A stretch of DNA of 64,000 nt, taken from the NCBI RefSeq assembly GCF_000006945.2, contig NC_003197.2, forward strand, positions 4,216,001 through 4,280,000, given 5' to 3'. The notes beneath the pieces were generated by a model that did no database searches, was not told the origin of the DNA, and saw only the letters and a list, made by a program, of their open reading frames with translations. The number at the start of each line of letters is the position of its first letter. Within the stretch, counting starts at the first letter, position 1. The DNA is from Salmonella enterica subsp. enterica serovar Typhimurium str. LT2 (GTDB taxonomy: Bacteria > Pseudomonadota > Gammaproteobacteria > Enterobacterales > Enterobacteriaceae). Position numbers and translations under genes: made by a program. Shown here in pieces: positions 8,018 to 16,875 of this stretch.

Positions 8018-8866
8018 TCACTCGGTGTACATCGCATTCATATAAATATCGCCATCGTAATCATCAGGCTCCAGAGCTTCTGAAAGATTCAGGTTTATCG
8101 GCAGTGTGGCTTTTAGCTTTTCCTGCATCTCCGGCGTCAAATAGTGGTGGTGGAGATCGAGTGTTTCCAGATGCGCAATTCGGTCTTTATGCTCCAGCAG
8201 CGCCTCTGCGCCGTTGTCCGTTAAGGTACCGCATGAGAGTTCCAGCACGTTAAGCTGCGGCAGGATATTACTTTCCAGCACCCGGCGGGCGATATCATCC
8301 TGCTCTTCGCTGTTCATCAACCCCAGATGGGTGAGCTGAGGGAAAAGATCTTTCGATGCCAGCGCCATCACGTCATCCAGCGAACCGTCAAAACCGTATC
8401 CCTCTACGCCCAGGAAGAGCTTCAGCGTTTTTAATGCAGGGAGCTGCGCATTTTGTAGTTCGGCAAGTACGTTAGAAGGGATGCCGCCGGAAATGATTTC
8501 CAGGTGCTCCAGTTTCTCATGATGTATAGCGCCCAGTCGCAGATCCGACGCGCCTTTAATAATCAGTTCTTTCAGATTGGGTAACGCCGCATAGAGCCTG
8601 GAATAGTCACCTTGTTTAATCCAGGAGATCTCGCAGTCTTCGCTCTCCATATCACCGATAAACAGTGATTCCAGGTGAGTAAAGCGGGAGGCGTTCTCCA
8701 CAATCATATCAATAATAGGCTGGCAGGTTTCGTCTTCCCAACAATCACCCCAGTTACCAATGGTCAGTGAGCGAAGCTTTGGCAGATCTTCATCGGTTAA
8801 AATCAAATTAATGAGCTGTTCCTGGGTTAATTCATTGTCCCAATCAATATTAAATCGCTTATTCAT
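8018..8866 (-). CDS. Leucine-rich-repeat protein, STM4015 family
   Basis: The first gene of the operon encodes 282 residues with about seven leucine-rich repeats (LRSLTIGN, LESLFIGD, LKELIIKG, LEHLEIISG, LKTLKLFLG, LTHLGLMN, LNVLELSCG, LETLDLHHH). A short acidic tyrosine-containing tail follows (DDYDGDIYMNAMYTE). There is no signal peptide. The start at 8866 is chosen because GAAGGGA precedes it; upstream in-frame codons lack a ribosome site. No catalytic motif is visible, so it is probably a binding scaffold or the substrate protein of the downstream enzymes. Function unknown. Confidence 0.85.
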   Translation of the reverse strand: MNKRFNIDWDNELTQEQLINLILTDEDLPKLRSLTIGNWGDCWEDETCQPIIDMIVENASRFTHLESLFIGDMESEDCEISWIKQGDYSRLYAALPNLKELIIKGASDLRLGAIHHEKLEHLEIISGGIPSNVLAELQNAQLPALKTLKLFLGVEGYGFDGSLDDVMALASKDLFPQLTHLGLMNSEEQDDIARRVLESNILPQLNVLELSCGTLTDNGAEALLEHKDRIAHLETLDLHHHYLTPEMQEKLKATLPINLNLSEALEPDDYDGDIYMNAMYTE

Positions 8867-9022
8867 TTGTTTCCCTTCTCTATAAGCATGAATATGGTAA
8901 AACGCTTTGCGAATATTATCATGGCGCTTAGGGGCGGGATATCGGGAGTCTGATTCAGGATGAATGAGCGGGCAGAACAACTACCCGCTGTGATGCTGAT
9001 TCGTAAAATAGAGGCAATAATA

Positions 9023-9715
9023 TCAGAAGAAATACTTCGCCCCGATACGAATCTGGTTTTGCTCTCTATGGTAGGGGCCCACGTTACGATCTAACCAGCG
9101 TAATTCAAAGTAGGGCAACCAGTGTTCATTGATACGATAACGGAAGGTATTAGTGATTTCCCAATGATGCTTCGTACCATTACTACTATTAAAATCATTA
9201 ACGTTATAAAAATAGTGTGGTTCAAAGGTATAAGAAAATTTATCGGTAATGATAAAATTCCAATAGTTACCGATTTCATAGCTGTCATTATTATCCAGTT
9301 CGCCATTCAAATCGGTTGAACTATAATTATTGTGATTATATCGGTTACGTACCGTAAGATTAAACCACGGGGTAAATTTATAGTTAACATCCAGATAGAC
9401 GGCGCCGCCGGAACCAATGCTTTTGTCGTTTATTAACCCCCCAGGCTGGATGGTTAATTTATCTGTAGGTTTAAATAATGGATACCAGCCCTCAATCTCA
9501 TTATAACCGTGCTTTAATTCATCATCACGCTGTAGCGTATAGGTATTGGTCAACATAATTCCGGCCCCCATATCGGAGTTATAGCCGACGCGCAGCATAA
9601 ACTCCATTTGGTCAGACGCCAGGTTATAGGCCTCACGGTTTTCTACATAAGCGCCAGCAAAAACAGAGGTGGATATTACTGAAGTTAATATCACTAGAGT
9701 ATTCAGAGATTTCAT
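9023..9715 (-). CDS. ompL: Outer-membrane porin OmpL (KdgM family)
   Basis: A 230-residue outer-membrane beta-barrel with signal peptide MKSLNTLVILTSVISTSVFA and a C-terminal Phe (IRIGAKYFF), as the BAM machinery needs. It belongs to the KdgM-type small porins for acidic sugars. It lies downstream of yihO in the sulfoquinovose cluster, so passage of sulfoquinovose or its glycosides across the outer membrane is the likely role (inference from context). The start at 9715 restores the E. coli length; a TTG 60 nt upstream would only add a non-signal extension. Confidence 0.92.
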   Translation of the reverse strand: MKSLNTLVILTSVISTSVFAGAYVENREAYNLASDQMEFMLRVGYNSDMGAGIMLTNTYTLQRDDELKHGYNEIEGWYPLFKPTDKLTIQPGGLINDKSIGSGGAVYLDVNYKFTPWFNLTVRNRYNHNNYSSTDLNGELDNNDSYEIGNYWNFIITDKFSYTFEPHYFYNVNDFNSSNGTKHHWEITNTFRYRINEHWLPYFELRWLDRNVGPYHREQNQIRIGAKYFF

Positions 9716-9782
9716 AATAAATCCATTTTTCAAATATAGGGAAGCCGCCATCCATCGGGATGGATAAAGCGGCAAGCGTCGT

Positions 9783-11204
9783 TTAATTATTTACAGTAGA
9801 AATACTTTGTTTATTATTAGTCGCGACAATTTGATTACCTGTTTTCTTTCGTTGGGCAATTTCCTCGATAATAAAAGCGAAACGTTGTTCATTGAGCTTA
9901 TAAAAAAAGCCCATCGTTAGTGCTGCGATAATGGCAAGACCGCAAGGCCATAAAAAAATGAGCTGACGCAAACCAAGCAACGTGGTGTCACTTTGAGCTA
10001 TGTTGGGGATATAACCGATTTGCGTCAGCATAATACCTGGCAAAAAGCCAGCAAGCGCAGCGGAAATTTTGCGGGAAAAGGTATAACCCGTATACACCGA
10101 GCCTTCAGCGCGAATACCCGTTTTCCATTCACCGTAGTCAACCGTATCCGGAACCAGCGCCCAGTTCAGGCTGTTGACGAAAGCGGTACCGAAGAAGGCG
10201 ATACAAGAGAAAATAACAAACAGGAATGACGTTCCACCCCAGATAAAATTCAGGATATCGCCAACGGCCCACAATATCAGACCACCAAGATAAACCTGTT
10301 TTTTCCCGAAGCGTTTTACCGCAGCAGGTACTAATAAAACACCAATCAGGATACAGCCCATGCTGAAAAAACCCATCCATGACAACAAATGAATATCGTT
10401 CAGCACGTACTGAGTGTAATAAACCTGAATGGCCAGCTTGATATTAAAGGCGGCCAGCGTGCACAAATTGGCAACGCAGAGCACCAGCAGCGGCGGATTA
10501 CGAAAAATCGCGCAGAAGGACTTCAATATGCTGGGTTTATGCGTGTCAGGTACGGTTTCGATATACCGTTCTTTTACCCCGCTAAAGCACCACCACATGC
10601 TGAACAGCCCGCAGACCGAAAAGATGACTGCTGCAATCAGATAACCCAGCGAAGGGGAACGGGTAAACAGCGCCTGAATGGGCATAAAACCTACGGTACA
10701 AAGAAGAAGGCCAATGGTAGCGCCGCCTTGTCGCCATGCGGCGAGCTGGGCGCGCTCATGCGGATTTTTGGTAATAGCGGGTACCATCGCGCCGTATGAG
10801 CAGTTCATCAGGCTGTAGAACAGACCGAACAACATAAACAGCACCGTCGCGAAGGCTGTTTTAACGGGTAAAGTAAAGTGAGTGGCAAAGAATTGCGCAG
10901 TAGCAACCAGAGCGACTGGAAATGACGCATACAGAATAAAAGGCCGAAACTTTCCTTTTGCGCCAATATTACGGCGTGAGTCCAGCAATACGCCGGTGAG
11001 CATATCGGTAAAAGCGGTGAAGAATTTCGCCACCAGAAAGATAATTCCACCGTAATATGCAGGCATCCCGAGTTCATCGGTATAAAACTTCAGTAGATAC
11101 AGCGTACCGATACACAGCATCAGATTTGAGCCGAAATCGCCCACGCCATAGGCGCATTTTTCCCGCAGGCTCAACTTTAGCGTTAGCGGATCATGATTAG
11201 ACAT
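9783..11204 (-). CDS. yihO: GPH-family permease YihO (putative sulfoquinovose importer)
   Basis: A 473-residue glycoside-pentoside-hexuronide:cation symporter with about 12 membrane segments. Signature segments include YGVGDFGSNL near the N-terminus and the cytoplasmic loop DSRRNIGAKGKFRPFILY. It is proposed to bring sulfoquinovose or its glycerol glycoside into the cell; this is inferred from the cluster. The ribosome site GAGAGGCG precedes the ATG. It is a close paralogue of the adjacent yihP, an obvious tandem duplication. The C-terminal tail (after about residue 455) is variable. Confidence 0.93.
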   Translation of the reverse strand: MSNHDPLTLKLSLREKCAYGVGDFGSNLMLCIGTLYLLKFYTDELGMPAYYGGIIFLVAKFFTAFTDMLTGVLLDSRRNIGAKGKFRPFILYASFPVALVATAQFFATHFTLPVKTAFATVLFMLFGLFYSLMNCSYGAMVPAITKNPHERAQLAAWRQGGATIGLLLCTVGFMPIQALFTRSPSLGYLIAAVIFSVCGLFSMWWCFSGVKERYIETVPDTHKPSILKSFCAIFRNPPLLVLCVANLCTLAAFNIKLAIQVYYTQYVLNDIHLLSWMGFFSMGCILIGVLLVPAAVKRFGKKQVYLGGLILWAVGDILNFIWGGTSFLFVIFSCIAFFGTAFVNSLNWALVPDTVDYGEWKTGIRAEGSVYTGYTFSRKISAALAGFLPGIMLTQIGYIPNIAQSDTTLLGLRQLIFLWPCGLAIIAALTMGFFYKLNEQRFAFIIEEIAQRKKTGNQIVATNNKQSISTVNN

Positions 11205-11216
11205 AATCGCCTCTCA

Positions 11217-11235
11217 AAACGCCCCGCAGGGCGTT
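11217..11235 (-). repeat. Intercistronic hairpin yihP-yihO
   Basis: On the minus strand AACGCCCTGCGGGGCGTTTT forms a compact hairpin ending in Us, between the yihP stop and the yihO ribosome site. It could attenuate transcription or protect the upstream message. Confidence 0.55.
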
Positions 11236-11249
11236 ATATTTTATTGTTG

Positions 11250-12632
11250 TTAAACCGTATGTTTCCGGGCCTCAATCTCTTCCACAATTCGCACGTACAT
11301 CTTCTCGTTGAGGTTGTAGAAACAGCCCATCGCAATAATGGTGATGACCGCCAGCACGCAAGGATAAATAAAGATCAACTGGCGTAGGCCTTCGACGGTG
11401 CCTGCCGATTGCACCACATTCGGGATATAACCGATTTGCGTTAGCATCCAGCCGGGGAAGAACCCTGCCAGCGCCTGGGAGACCTTACGGAAGAACGTGA
11501 AGCCGGTGTAAACCGTCCCTTCCGAGCGGACGCCGGTGCGCCATTCACCGTACTCCACCGTGTCGGAAACCAGCGCCCAGTTCAGGCTGTTGACGAAGGC
11601 GGAACCGAAGAACGCCAGGCAGGAGAAGGCGACAAAACTGACCGAGCCGCCGCCAAAGAAGTAGTTGAGCAGATCGCCTGCCACCCATATTAACAGCCCG
11701 CCGATATAGACTTTCTTCTTGCCAAAACGCCTTACAGCGCCGGGCATCAAAAAAACGCCGATAAAAATACAGCCCATGCTAAAGAAGCCCATCCAGGAGA
11801 GGAGGATCGGGTCGTTAAGAACGTACTGGGTGTAATAAACCTGAATCGCCAGTTTGACGTTGAAGGCGCCAAGAGTACAAAGGTTGGCGATACACAGAAT
11901 AAACAGCGGACGGTTACCGGCGATGGCGCGGAACGACTGCAATAATCCAGGCTTTTGCGCGCTATCGACAGGTTTCACTTCGACGTAGCGCTCTTTAACG
12001 CCGGCGTAGCACAGCCACATAAATAGCAGGCCAAACAATGAAAATAGCGTGGCGGCGAAAATATAGCTGAGTTGGGCATTGCCTTCGATCAGGTTCATGA
12101 CCGGCACAAAGCCAACGGTACACAGCAGCAGGCCGAGAGTGGCGCCGCCCTGACGCCAGGCGGCAAGCGAGGCGCGTTCATCCGGGTTCTTGGTAATCGC
12201 GGGTACCATCGCGCCATACGAGCAGTTCATCATGCTGAAAACCAGCCCGTACAGCATAAACAGCATCGTTGCGACGACGGTTTTTCCCGTCACCTCAAAC
12301 GGTGTGCCGACAAAGTTAGCAATCGCCAGTAGCGTTACCGGAAATGCCGCGTAAAGCACGAACGGGCGGAATTTGCCCTTCGGACCAATTTTACGCCGCG
12401 AGTCGAGCATAATGCCGGTACCCATATCGGTAAATGCGGTAAAAAATTTGGCGATCAGGAAAATGATCCCGCCGTAAGTCCCTGGTAAACCCAGCACATC
12501 GGTATAAAATTTGAGTAAATAGAGGGTTCCGATATCTAACAGGATATTAGAACCTAAATCCCCCAGTCCATAGGCAAGTTTTTCTTTAAACGGCAAGCGT
12601 AGGGTTGCCGGATTCGATGATGTTTGACTCAT
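11250..12632 (-). CDS. yihP: GPH-family permease YihP (putative DHPS exporter or sulfosugar permease)
   Basis: A 460-residue GPH-family symporter with about 12 transmembrane helices, paralogous to YihO over its whole length (same DSRRKIGPKGKFRPFVLY loop). In the sulfo-EMP pathway an exporter is needed for the end product 2,3-dihydroxypropane-1-sulfonate, and one of the two permeases has been proposed for it. Which paralogue does what cannot be read from sequence. The ATG has the ribosome site GGAGAAG. Confidence 0.93.
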   Translation of the reverse strand: MSQTSSNPATLRLPFKEKLAYGLGDLGSNILLDIGTLYLLKFYTDVLGLPGTYGGIIFLIAKFFTAFTDMGTGIMLDSRRKIGPKGKFRPFVLYAAFPVTLLAIANFVGTPFEVTGKTVVATMLFMLYGLVFSMMNCSYGAMVPAITKNPDERASLAAWRQGGATLGLLLCTVGFVPVMNLIEGNAQLSYIFAATLFSLFGLLFMWLCYAGVKERYVEVKPVDSAQKPGLLQSFRAIAGNRPLFILCIANLCTLGAFNVKLAIQVYYTQYVLNDPILLSWMGFFSMGCIFIGVFLMPGAVRRFGKKKVYIGGLLIWVAGDLLNYFFGGGSVSFVAFSCLAFFGSAFVNSLNWALVSDTVEYGEWRTGVRSEGTVYTGFTFFRKVSQALAGFFPGWMLTQIGYIPNVVQSAGTVEGLRQLIFIYPCVLAVITIIAMGCFYNLNEKMYVRIVEEIEARKHTV

Positions 12633-12649
12633 TATTCTTCTCCATCTGC

Positions 12650-12668
12650 CCGCAGGTTTCCCTGCGGG
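12650..12668. repeat. Intercistronic hairpin yihQ-yihP
   Basis: The inverted repeat cccgcagg-ttt-ccctgcggg lies between yihQ and yihP. It has no U tract in the direction of transcription, so an mRNA-processing or stability role is more likely than termination. Confidence 0.5.
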
Positions 12669-12677
12669 CGAGCCGTA

Positions 12678-14714
12678 TTAGATATTCCGTAAAGAAGCAA
12701 AAAGTGAAGCCCACTCGCTCTTCGCGCGATAGAAGACCGGCGGCTTGCCAATGGGCGCATCCACGGTAATTTCACCGCCGTGGTGAGCTTCGCCGGTCCA
12801 GATATTCACCCAGTGATCTTCCGGCAGGTACAGCGTCCAGTCGCAACGCCCCTGCTCGTGAACCGGCGCGACCAGCAGATCCTGACCGAGCAGATATTGA
12901 TATTTCAGGGTGTAGGTTGCGGCATCGTTCTCGTAATGCAGGAATAGCGGACGCATGACCGGCAGACCGGTAGCCGCGTTTTGCGCCACCGCCTGCTTGA
13001 GATACGGTTTCAGCGTGGTAAAGACGGTGGTCATGCGGGCAAAGTGGGCAATAGTTTCCGCGTCGCCGTCGAACTGCCAGTTATCGCCGGGGCGGTTGCC
13101 TTCATGGGTGCGCATCATCGGCGTAAAGGCGCTGAAATCGCACCAGCGCAGCAGCAACTCTTTGCTGCGTTTCATGTCAAACAGGGTGGTGTAGCCGCCG
13201 ATATCGCTGTGATGCAGACCATGGCCGGTCATTGCCAGCGACAATGCCGCAGGCACGACAGAGGCCAGACCATCATCAAGGCTCCAGTCAACGTTCTGGT
13301 CACCTGCCCACATCATGGTGGAATATTTCTGACTGCCGGTGTAACCCGCACGCATAAAGAACAGGATCTCGCCGAGCTTGCCGGTCTCCTGTAGCGCTTC
13401 GTAGTTACATTTCGCCCAGAGCGCAGGCCAGGCGTTATGCATGATCTCGGCGCTGACGCCGTTGTGCAGATACGTGTCGGTCGGCAGATATTCGCCGAAA
13501 TCCGCCATCCAGCCGCTGCAGCCGAGCGCGATCATGCTCTTTTTGATGACGTCTTTGAACCAGTCGTAAGCTTCAGGATTGGTCAGATCGACCACGCCGC
13601 CATAGAATTCGCCAAACTCGACCAGATAGTCGCCGCCCGTGGCGTCTTTCGCCAGATAGCCGTGTTTCGCCGCCTCGGCGCAGAGGTCTTTATCACTGGC
13701 GACGTATGGGTTGATATAAGAGAGGAACTGGACGCCTTCTTCTTTCCACTGTTTGATACGGCTATCCAGCTGTGGATAGTTGTCGCTATTCCACTTCCAG
13801 TTCCACATCACGCGCTTGCCAAAGGAGGTCATGCGGATACCGGACCAGTCCTGCGCCCAAATACCGTTCACTTTTACGCCTGCGTTGCGCATGGTATCCA
13901 GTTTTTGCTGGCAAACTTCCGTACCGCCCTGAATGCCTAGCGTGACGCCGTCGTAAACCCAGTCCGGCAGCTCCGGCTGGCGACCTAACAGCGCAGTCAG
14001 TTTTTCCAGCAGGGCGATGTAGGTGTCGGCACACTCAAAACGTAGCGTAGTTTTATCTTCCCACAGCGCCAGTTCGTGATACTCCGGCGCGCTGAAGTCG
14101 AAATTCATATAGCAGCTATTATCGACGTGGCAGTAATACTTCTGCGTGCTGACAAAGGTCGGTTGCGGGAAGAAGGTCCAGTAATAGTCGCCGCCGGCGT
14201 TCTCTTTACAGTCTGCCTGCCAGGTGACATAGCTGGTTTTATTACGGCCAACGCCCTGTTCGCTGGTCCACAGCGGGAACGGCTTGCCGCGCAAATCGAA
14301 ATAAGAGAACTGTTCGCCGCAGCCGTAGATATGGTCGTCTGGATTAGCTGCGAGACGTAACCAGATACGGTTATGGTGCAGGTCGTCGTTTTGCAGATCC
14401 AGCTGCAGGCGTCCCGCTTCATCGGCGGAGATGCGAAGGGTGGCGCTAATTGTTGCGCCACGGCTGAATTGTACCAGCCAGCCGTCAGGTAGCTCGCTGA
14501 CGGTGGCCTCCGTTAATGCAATCTTTTCGTTAAGTTTGTCTTTGATGCTAAAGTTGCCGCGAAACATGTCAATGTCGGCAACGCCCGCGCCAATCCACAG
14601 ACAGGGATTTTCGGTGCTGTGGCGTAAAATCAGGCGCTGTTGCCAGCTAAGCGCAAAACCATCCTGTGATGTTGTCAGTTCAAAATCGGTTGACCGTTGT
14701 GGTAGAGAATTCAT
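12678..14714 (-). CDS. yihQ: Sulfoquinovosidase YihQ (GH31)
   Basis: A GH31 alpha-glycosidase that releases sulfoquinovose from sulfoquinovosyl glycerol or diacylglycerol. The 678 residues contain the nucleophile motif GGVVDLTNPEAY and the acid/base region AGDQNVDWS. The sulfonate-recognition residues lie in WAQDWSG and GKRVMWNW (Gln, Arg and Trp of the QQRW motif), which separates it from ordinary alpha-glucosidases. The start at 14714 follows ACGGAGATTACA and gives the usual family length; longer frames add 31 unrelated residues. Confidence 0.97.
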   Translation of the reverse strand: MNSLPQRSTDFELTTSQDGFALSWQQRLILRHSTENPCLWIGAGVADIDMFRGNFSIKDKLNEKIALTEATVSELPDGWLVQFSRGATISATLRISADEAGRLQLDLQNDDLHHNRIWLRLAANPDDHIYGCGEQFSYFDLRGKPFPLWTSEQGVGRNKTSYVTWQADCKENAGGDYYWTFFPQPTFVSTQKYYCHVDNSCYMNFDFSAPEYHELALWEDKTTLRFECADTYIALLEKLTALLGRQPELPDWVYDGVTLGIQGGTEVCQQKLDTMRNAGVKVNGIWAQDWSGIRMTSFGKRVMWNWKWNSDNYPQLDSRIKQWKEEGVQFLSYINPYVASDKDLCAEAAKHGYLAKDATGGDYLVEFGEFYGGVVDLTNPEAYDWFKDVIKKSMIALGCSGWMADFGEYLPTDTYLHNGVSAEIMHNAWPALWAKCNYEALQETGKLGEILFFMRAGYTGSQKYSTMMWAGDQNVDWSLDDGLASVVPAALSLAMTGHGLHHSDIGGYTTLFDMKRSKELLLRWCDFSAFTPMMRTHEGNRPGDNWQFDGDAETIAHFARMTTVFTTLKPYLKQAVAQNAATGLPVMRPLFLHYENDAATYTLKYQYLLGQDLLVAPVHEQGRCDWTLYLPEDHWVNIWTGEAHHGGEITVDAPIGKPPVFYRAKSEWASLFASLRNI

Positions 14715-14757
14715 TGTAATCTCCGTGAATGTAGGGTAATTCGGTAATCCATTTGGG

Positions 14758-15615
14758 CTAGTCGCAGCCGATGGAAAAATGCAGTTGATGGATCGCTTTT
14801 GGGGCAAGATGAATCAGTGCGATCCCGGAATTAAATGCATCGGGCGGGCAGCTCATAGGCTCTACCGCGAGACCTTTTCGGCTGAGTTTTTCGCCGGTAT
14901 AGATCTGTAACCAGGGCTGGGTGCTGCGTAAAAATGTGGACATGTTCTGCGTTGGGCTGGTAAGTCTGACCTCCCACTCAGCCGGGGTAGTCGCGGTCTT
15001 AACCGCATGATCAAGGCGCGTTTCGCCGAGCAGGCATGATGCGGAAAAATCCCTGCCTGCGGGCAATTCTTCGCTTGCAGGCAGTGTTAATACACAGCTA
15101 TCGATGCTTTGCAGATTGCAAGTCAAATAAGGATGCGCGCCCGCGCCATAAGGGGCTGATTCATCGCCAATGTTTTGCGTACGAATCAATACGTGCAGCC
15201 CACTGGCGGCATCTAACCGATAAATCACTTCCGATATCAACGCAAAGGGATAGCCGTAAGAGGGCGGCAGAAAAATCGTTAGCGACGCTTCCGTCGCCGA
15301 CTGATAATTAATCTGCCAGTCTCGCCAGGCTAACAGACCGTGAATGGCGGTCTGCGAAACCGGGTCGTTAACGGCAAGCTGGAAAACCTTGCCGTTATAG
15401 GAGTAGCAGCCATTTGTCACGCGATTTGGCCAGGGAATCAATACTTTCCCCAGATGCGCCATGGGTATTTCTTCCGGTTTATGCGGGATGACCACATGGC
15501 GTCCATGATGGGTCAGTTCCGCCAGACCTGCGCCAACCGTGACGATTTTCGCCTGGTAATGGCCCGCATTAAGCTGAATAGTTTTTCCACCGCTGTGCAT
15601 GGCTGCCATCCTCAT
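14758..15615 (-). CDS. yihR: Aldose-1-epimerase-like mutarotase YihR
   Basis: A galactose-mutarotase-fold protein of up to 285 residues (for example VLIPWPNRVTNG, AIHGLLAWRDW, GAHPYLTC, GLAVEPMSCPPDAFNSG). It probably interconverts sulfoquinovose anomers released by YihQ. The start is uncertain: ATGs at 15615, 15609 and 15600 are in frame, and the GAGG sequence best serves the last. It begins a few bases after the yihS stop, so it is in the same transcript. Confidence 0.92.
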   Translation of the reverse strand: MRMAAMHSGGKTIQLNAGHYQAKIVTVGAGLAELTHHGRHVVIPHKPEEIPMAHLGKVLIPWPNRVTNGCYSYNGKVFQLAVNDPVSQTAIHGLLAWRDWQINYQSATEASLTIFLPPSYGYPFALISEVIYRLDAASGLHVLIRTQNIGDESAPYGAGAHPYLTCNLQSIDSCVLTLPASEELPAGRDFSASCLLGETRLDHAVKTATTPAEWEVRLTSPTQNMSTFLRSTQPWLQIYTGEKLSRKGLAVEPMSCPPDAFNSGIALIHLAPKAIHQLHFSIGCD

Positions 15616-15618
15616 GAC

Positions 15619-16860
15619 CTATTTCGCGTTGATATCCAGGAGACCCGCCGCGACCGCCGGAGCCAGGCCCGGCGCCAGTGGCAGACGAGGAATGACCAGA
15701 CAGTGCAGCAGATGGTAAATATCTTGCTTGCCGTCCCACACTTTGGTGGTCACTTTGTTATCGGCGTCCAGCTCTTGCCACCAGGAACCATTTTCATAGT
15801 CCATCAGGTACTTAATGCAGTAGTCCCACCATTTCTGATACCACTCTTCATACTGGCTATCGTCCGTCAGGGTGTAGAGGGCGTAGGCCGTACCCATCGC
15901 TTCCACAATCGGCCAGCGCACGCGTTCACGTACGATAGGTTTACCGTCCCAGTCGACTGAGTAGACAAAGCCGTCTGCGCCATCTGGCGCCCAGGCGTCG
16001 CGGATAGTGGCATGGAACAGACCTTTCGCATCCTCCAGCAGCCAGGCGGGTGGCGTTTCGAAGCGGGCCTCCAGCGCAGCATGGAGATGGAGCATCAGAC
16101 GGCCCCACTCAATCCAGTGACCGGGCGTACCGCCGTAGGCGCGGAAACGGTGGGCAGGATTATCTTTGTTATAGTCGCGGATAGGGTTCCACTGTGAATC
16201 GAAGTGTTCATTGACGCGGTAATCACCGTTGCGCGCCACATCATGAATAATTACCGACGCGATACGCAGCGCGCGATCCAGCCATTTTTTGTCATGGGTA
16301 ACGTCATAAACAATCAGGAACGCTTCGACGGCGTGCATATTGGCGTTGCCGCCACGGTAGTCTTCCGTCTGGCTGAAGGCTTCATCCCAGGACTCCAGGC
16401 ACATCTGCTCTTCTTCACTCCAGAAGTATTTCTCAATCACTTCTATGGTGTAATCCAGCAATTTCCTGGCTTCAGGATGCCCGGTCGTGACGGCGCTGGC
16501 CGCGCCCAGCAAGGCGAAGAAGTGTTGATAACCCTGTTTAGAGGCATCTACCACGCCCTGATCGTTAACGCAGGCATACCAGCCGCCGTATTTTTTATCG
16601 CGCAGCGCGCCGTTCATGGCTTTGATGCCGTGATCGACCAGATCATAAGCGCCCGGTCGGCCCATCGACGCCGCCACGGAATAAACGTGCAGCATACGCG
16701 CCGTGATCCAAAGATGGGTGCCCATCTCTTCTTTGATTTGCCCTTTATTTCCCAGCCAGCCGAAGCCTGTCGGCACCACGGCGTTTTTACCGAAATTAAA
16801 GATGCGGTCGGTTTCCTGCTCCAGCCAGCGGTTGTGGCTCAACGTGTTAAACCATTTCAT
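15619..16860 (-). CDS. yihS: Sulfoquinovose isomerase YihS
   Basis: A 413-residue (alpha/alpha)6-barrel isomerase of the N-acylglucosamine-2-epimerase family that converts sulfoquinovose to 6-deoxy-6-sulfofructose (family knowledge). Its length equals that of characterised YihS. Conserved segments include [24 protein letters not shown] and [17 protein letters not shown], with the active-site histidines. The ribosome site GAGGATGACAG lies before the ATG, just after the yihT stop. Confidence 0.96.
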
Positions 16861-16875
16861 TCTGTCATCCTCGTA

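Noticed and set aside
7984..8253. Plus-strand open frame starting in the same palindrome
   Set aside because: It mirrors the minus-strand codons only because the palindrome is symmetric, then runs antisense to the LRR gene.
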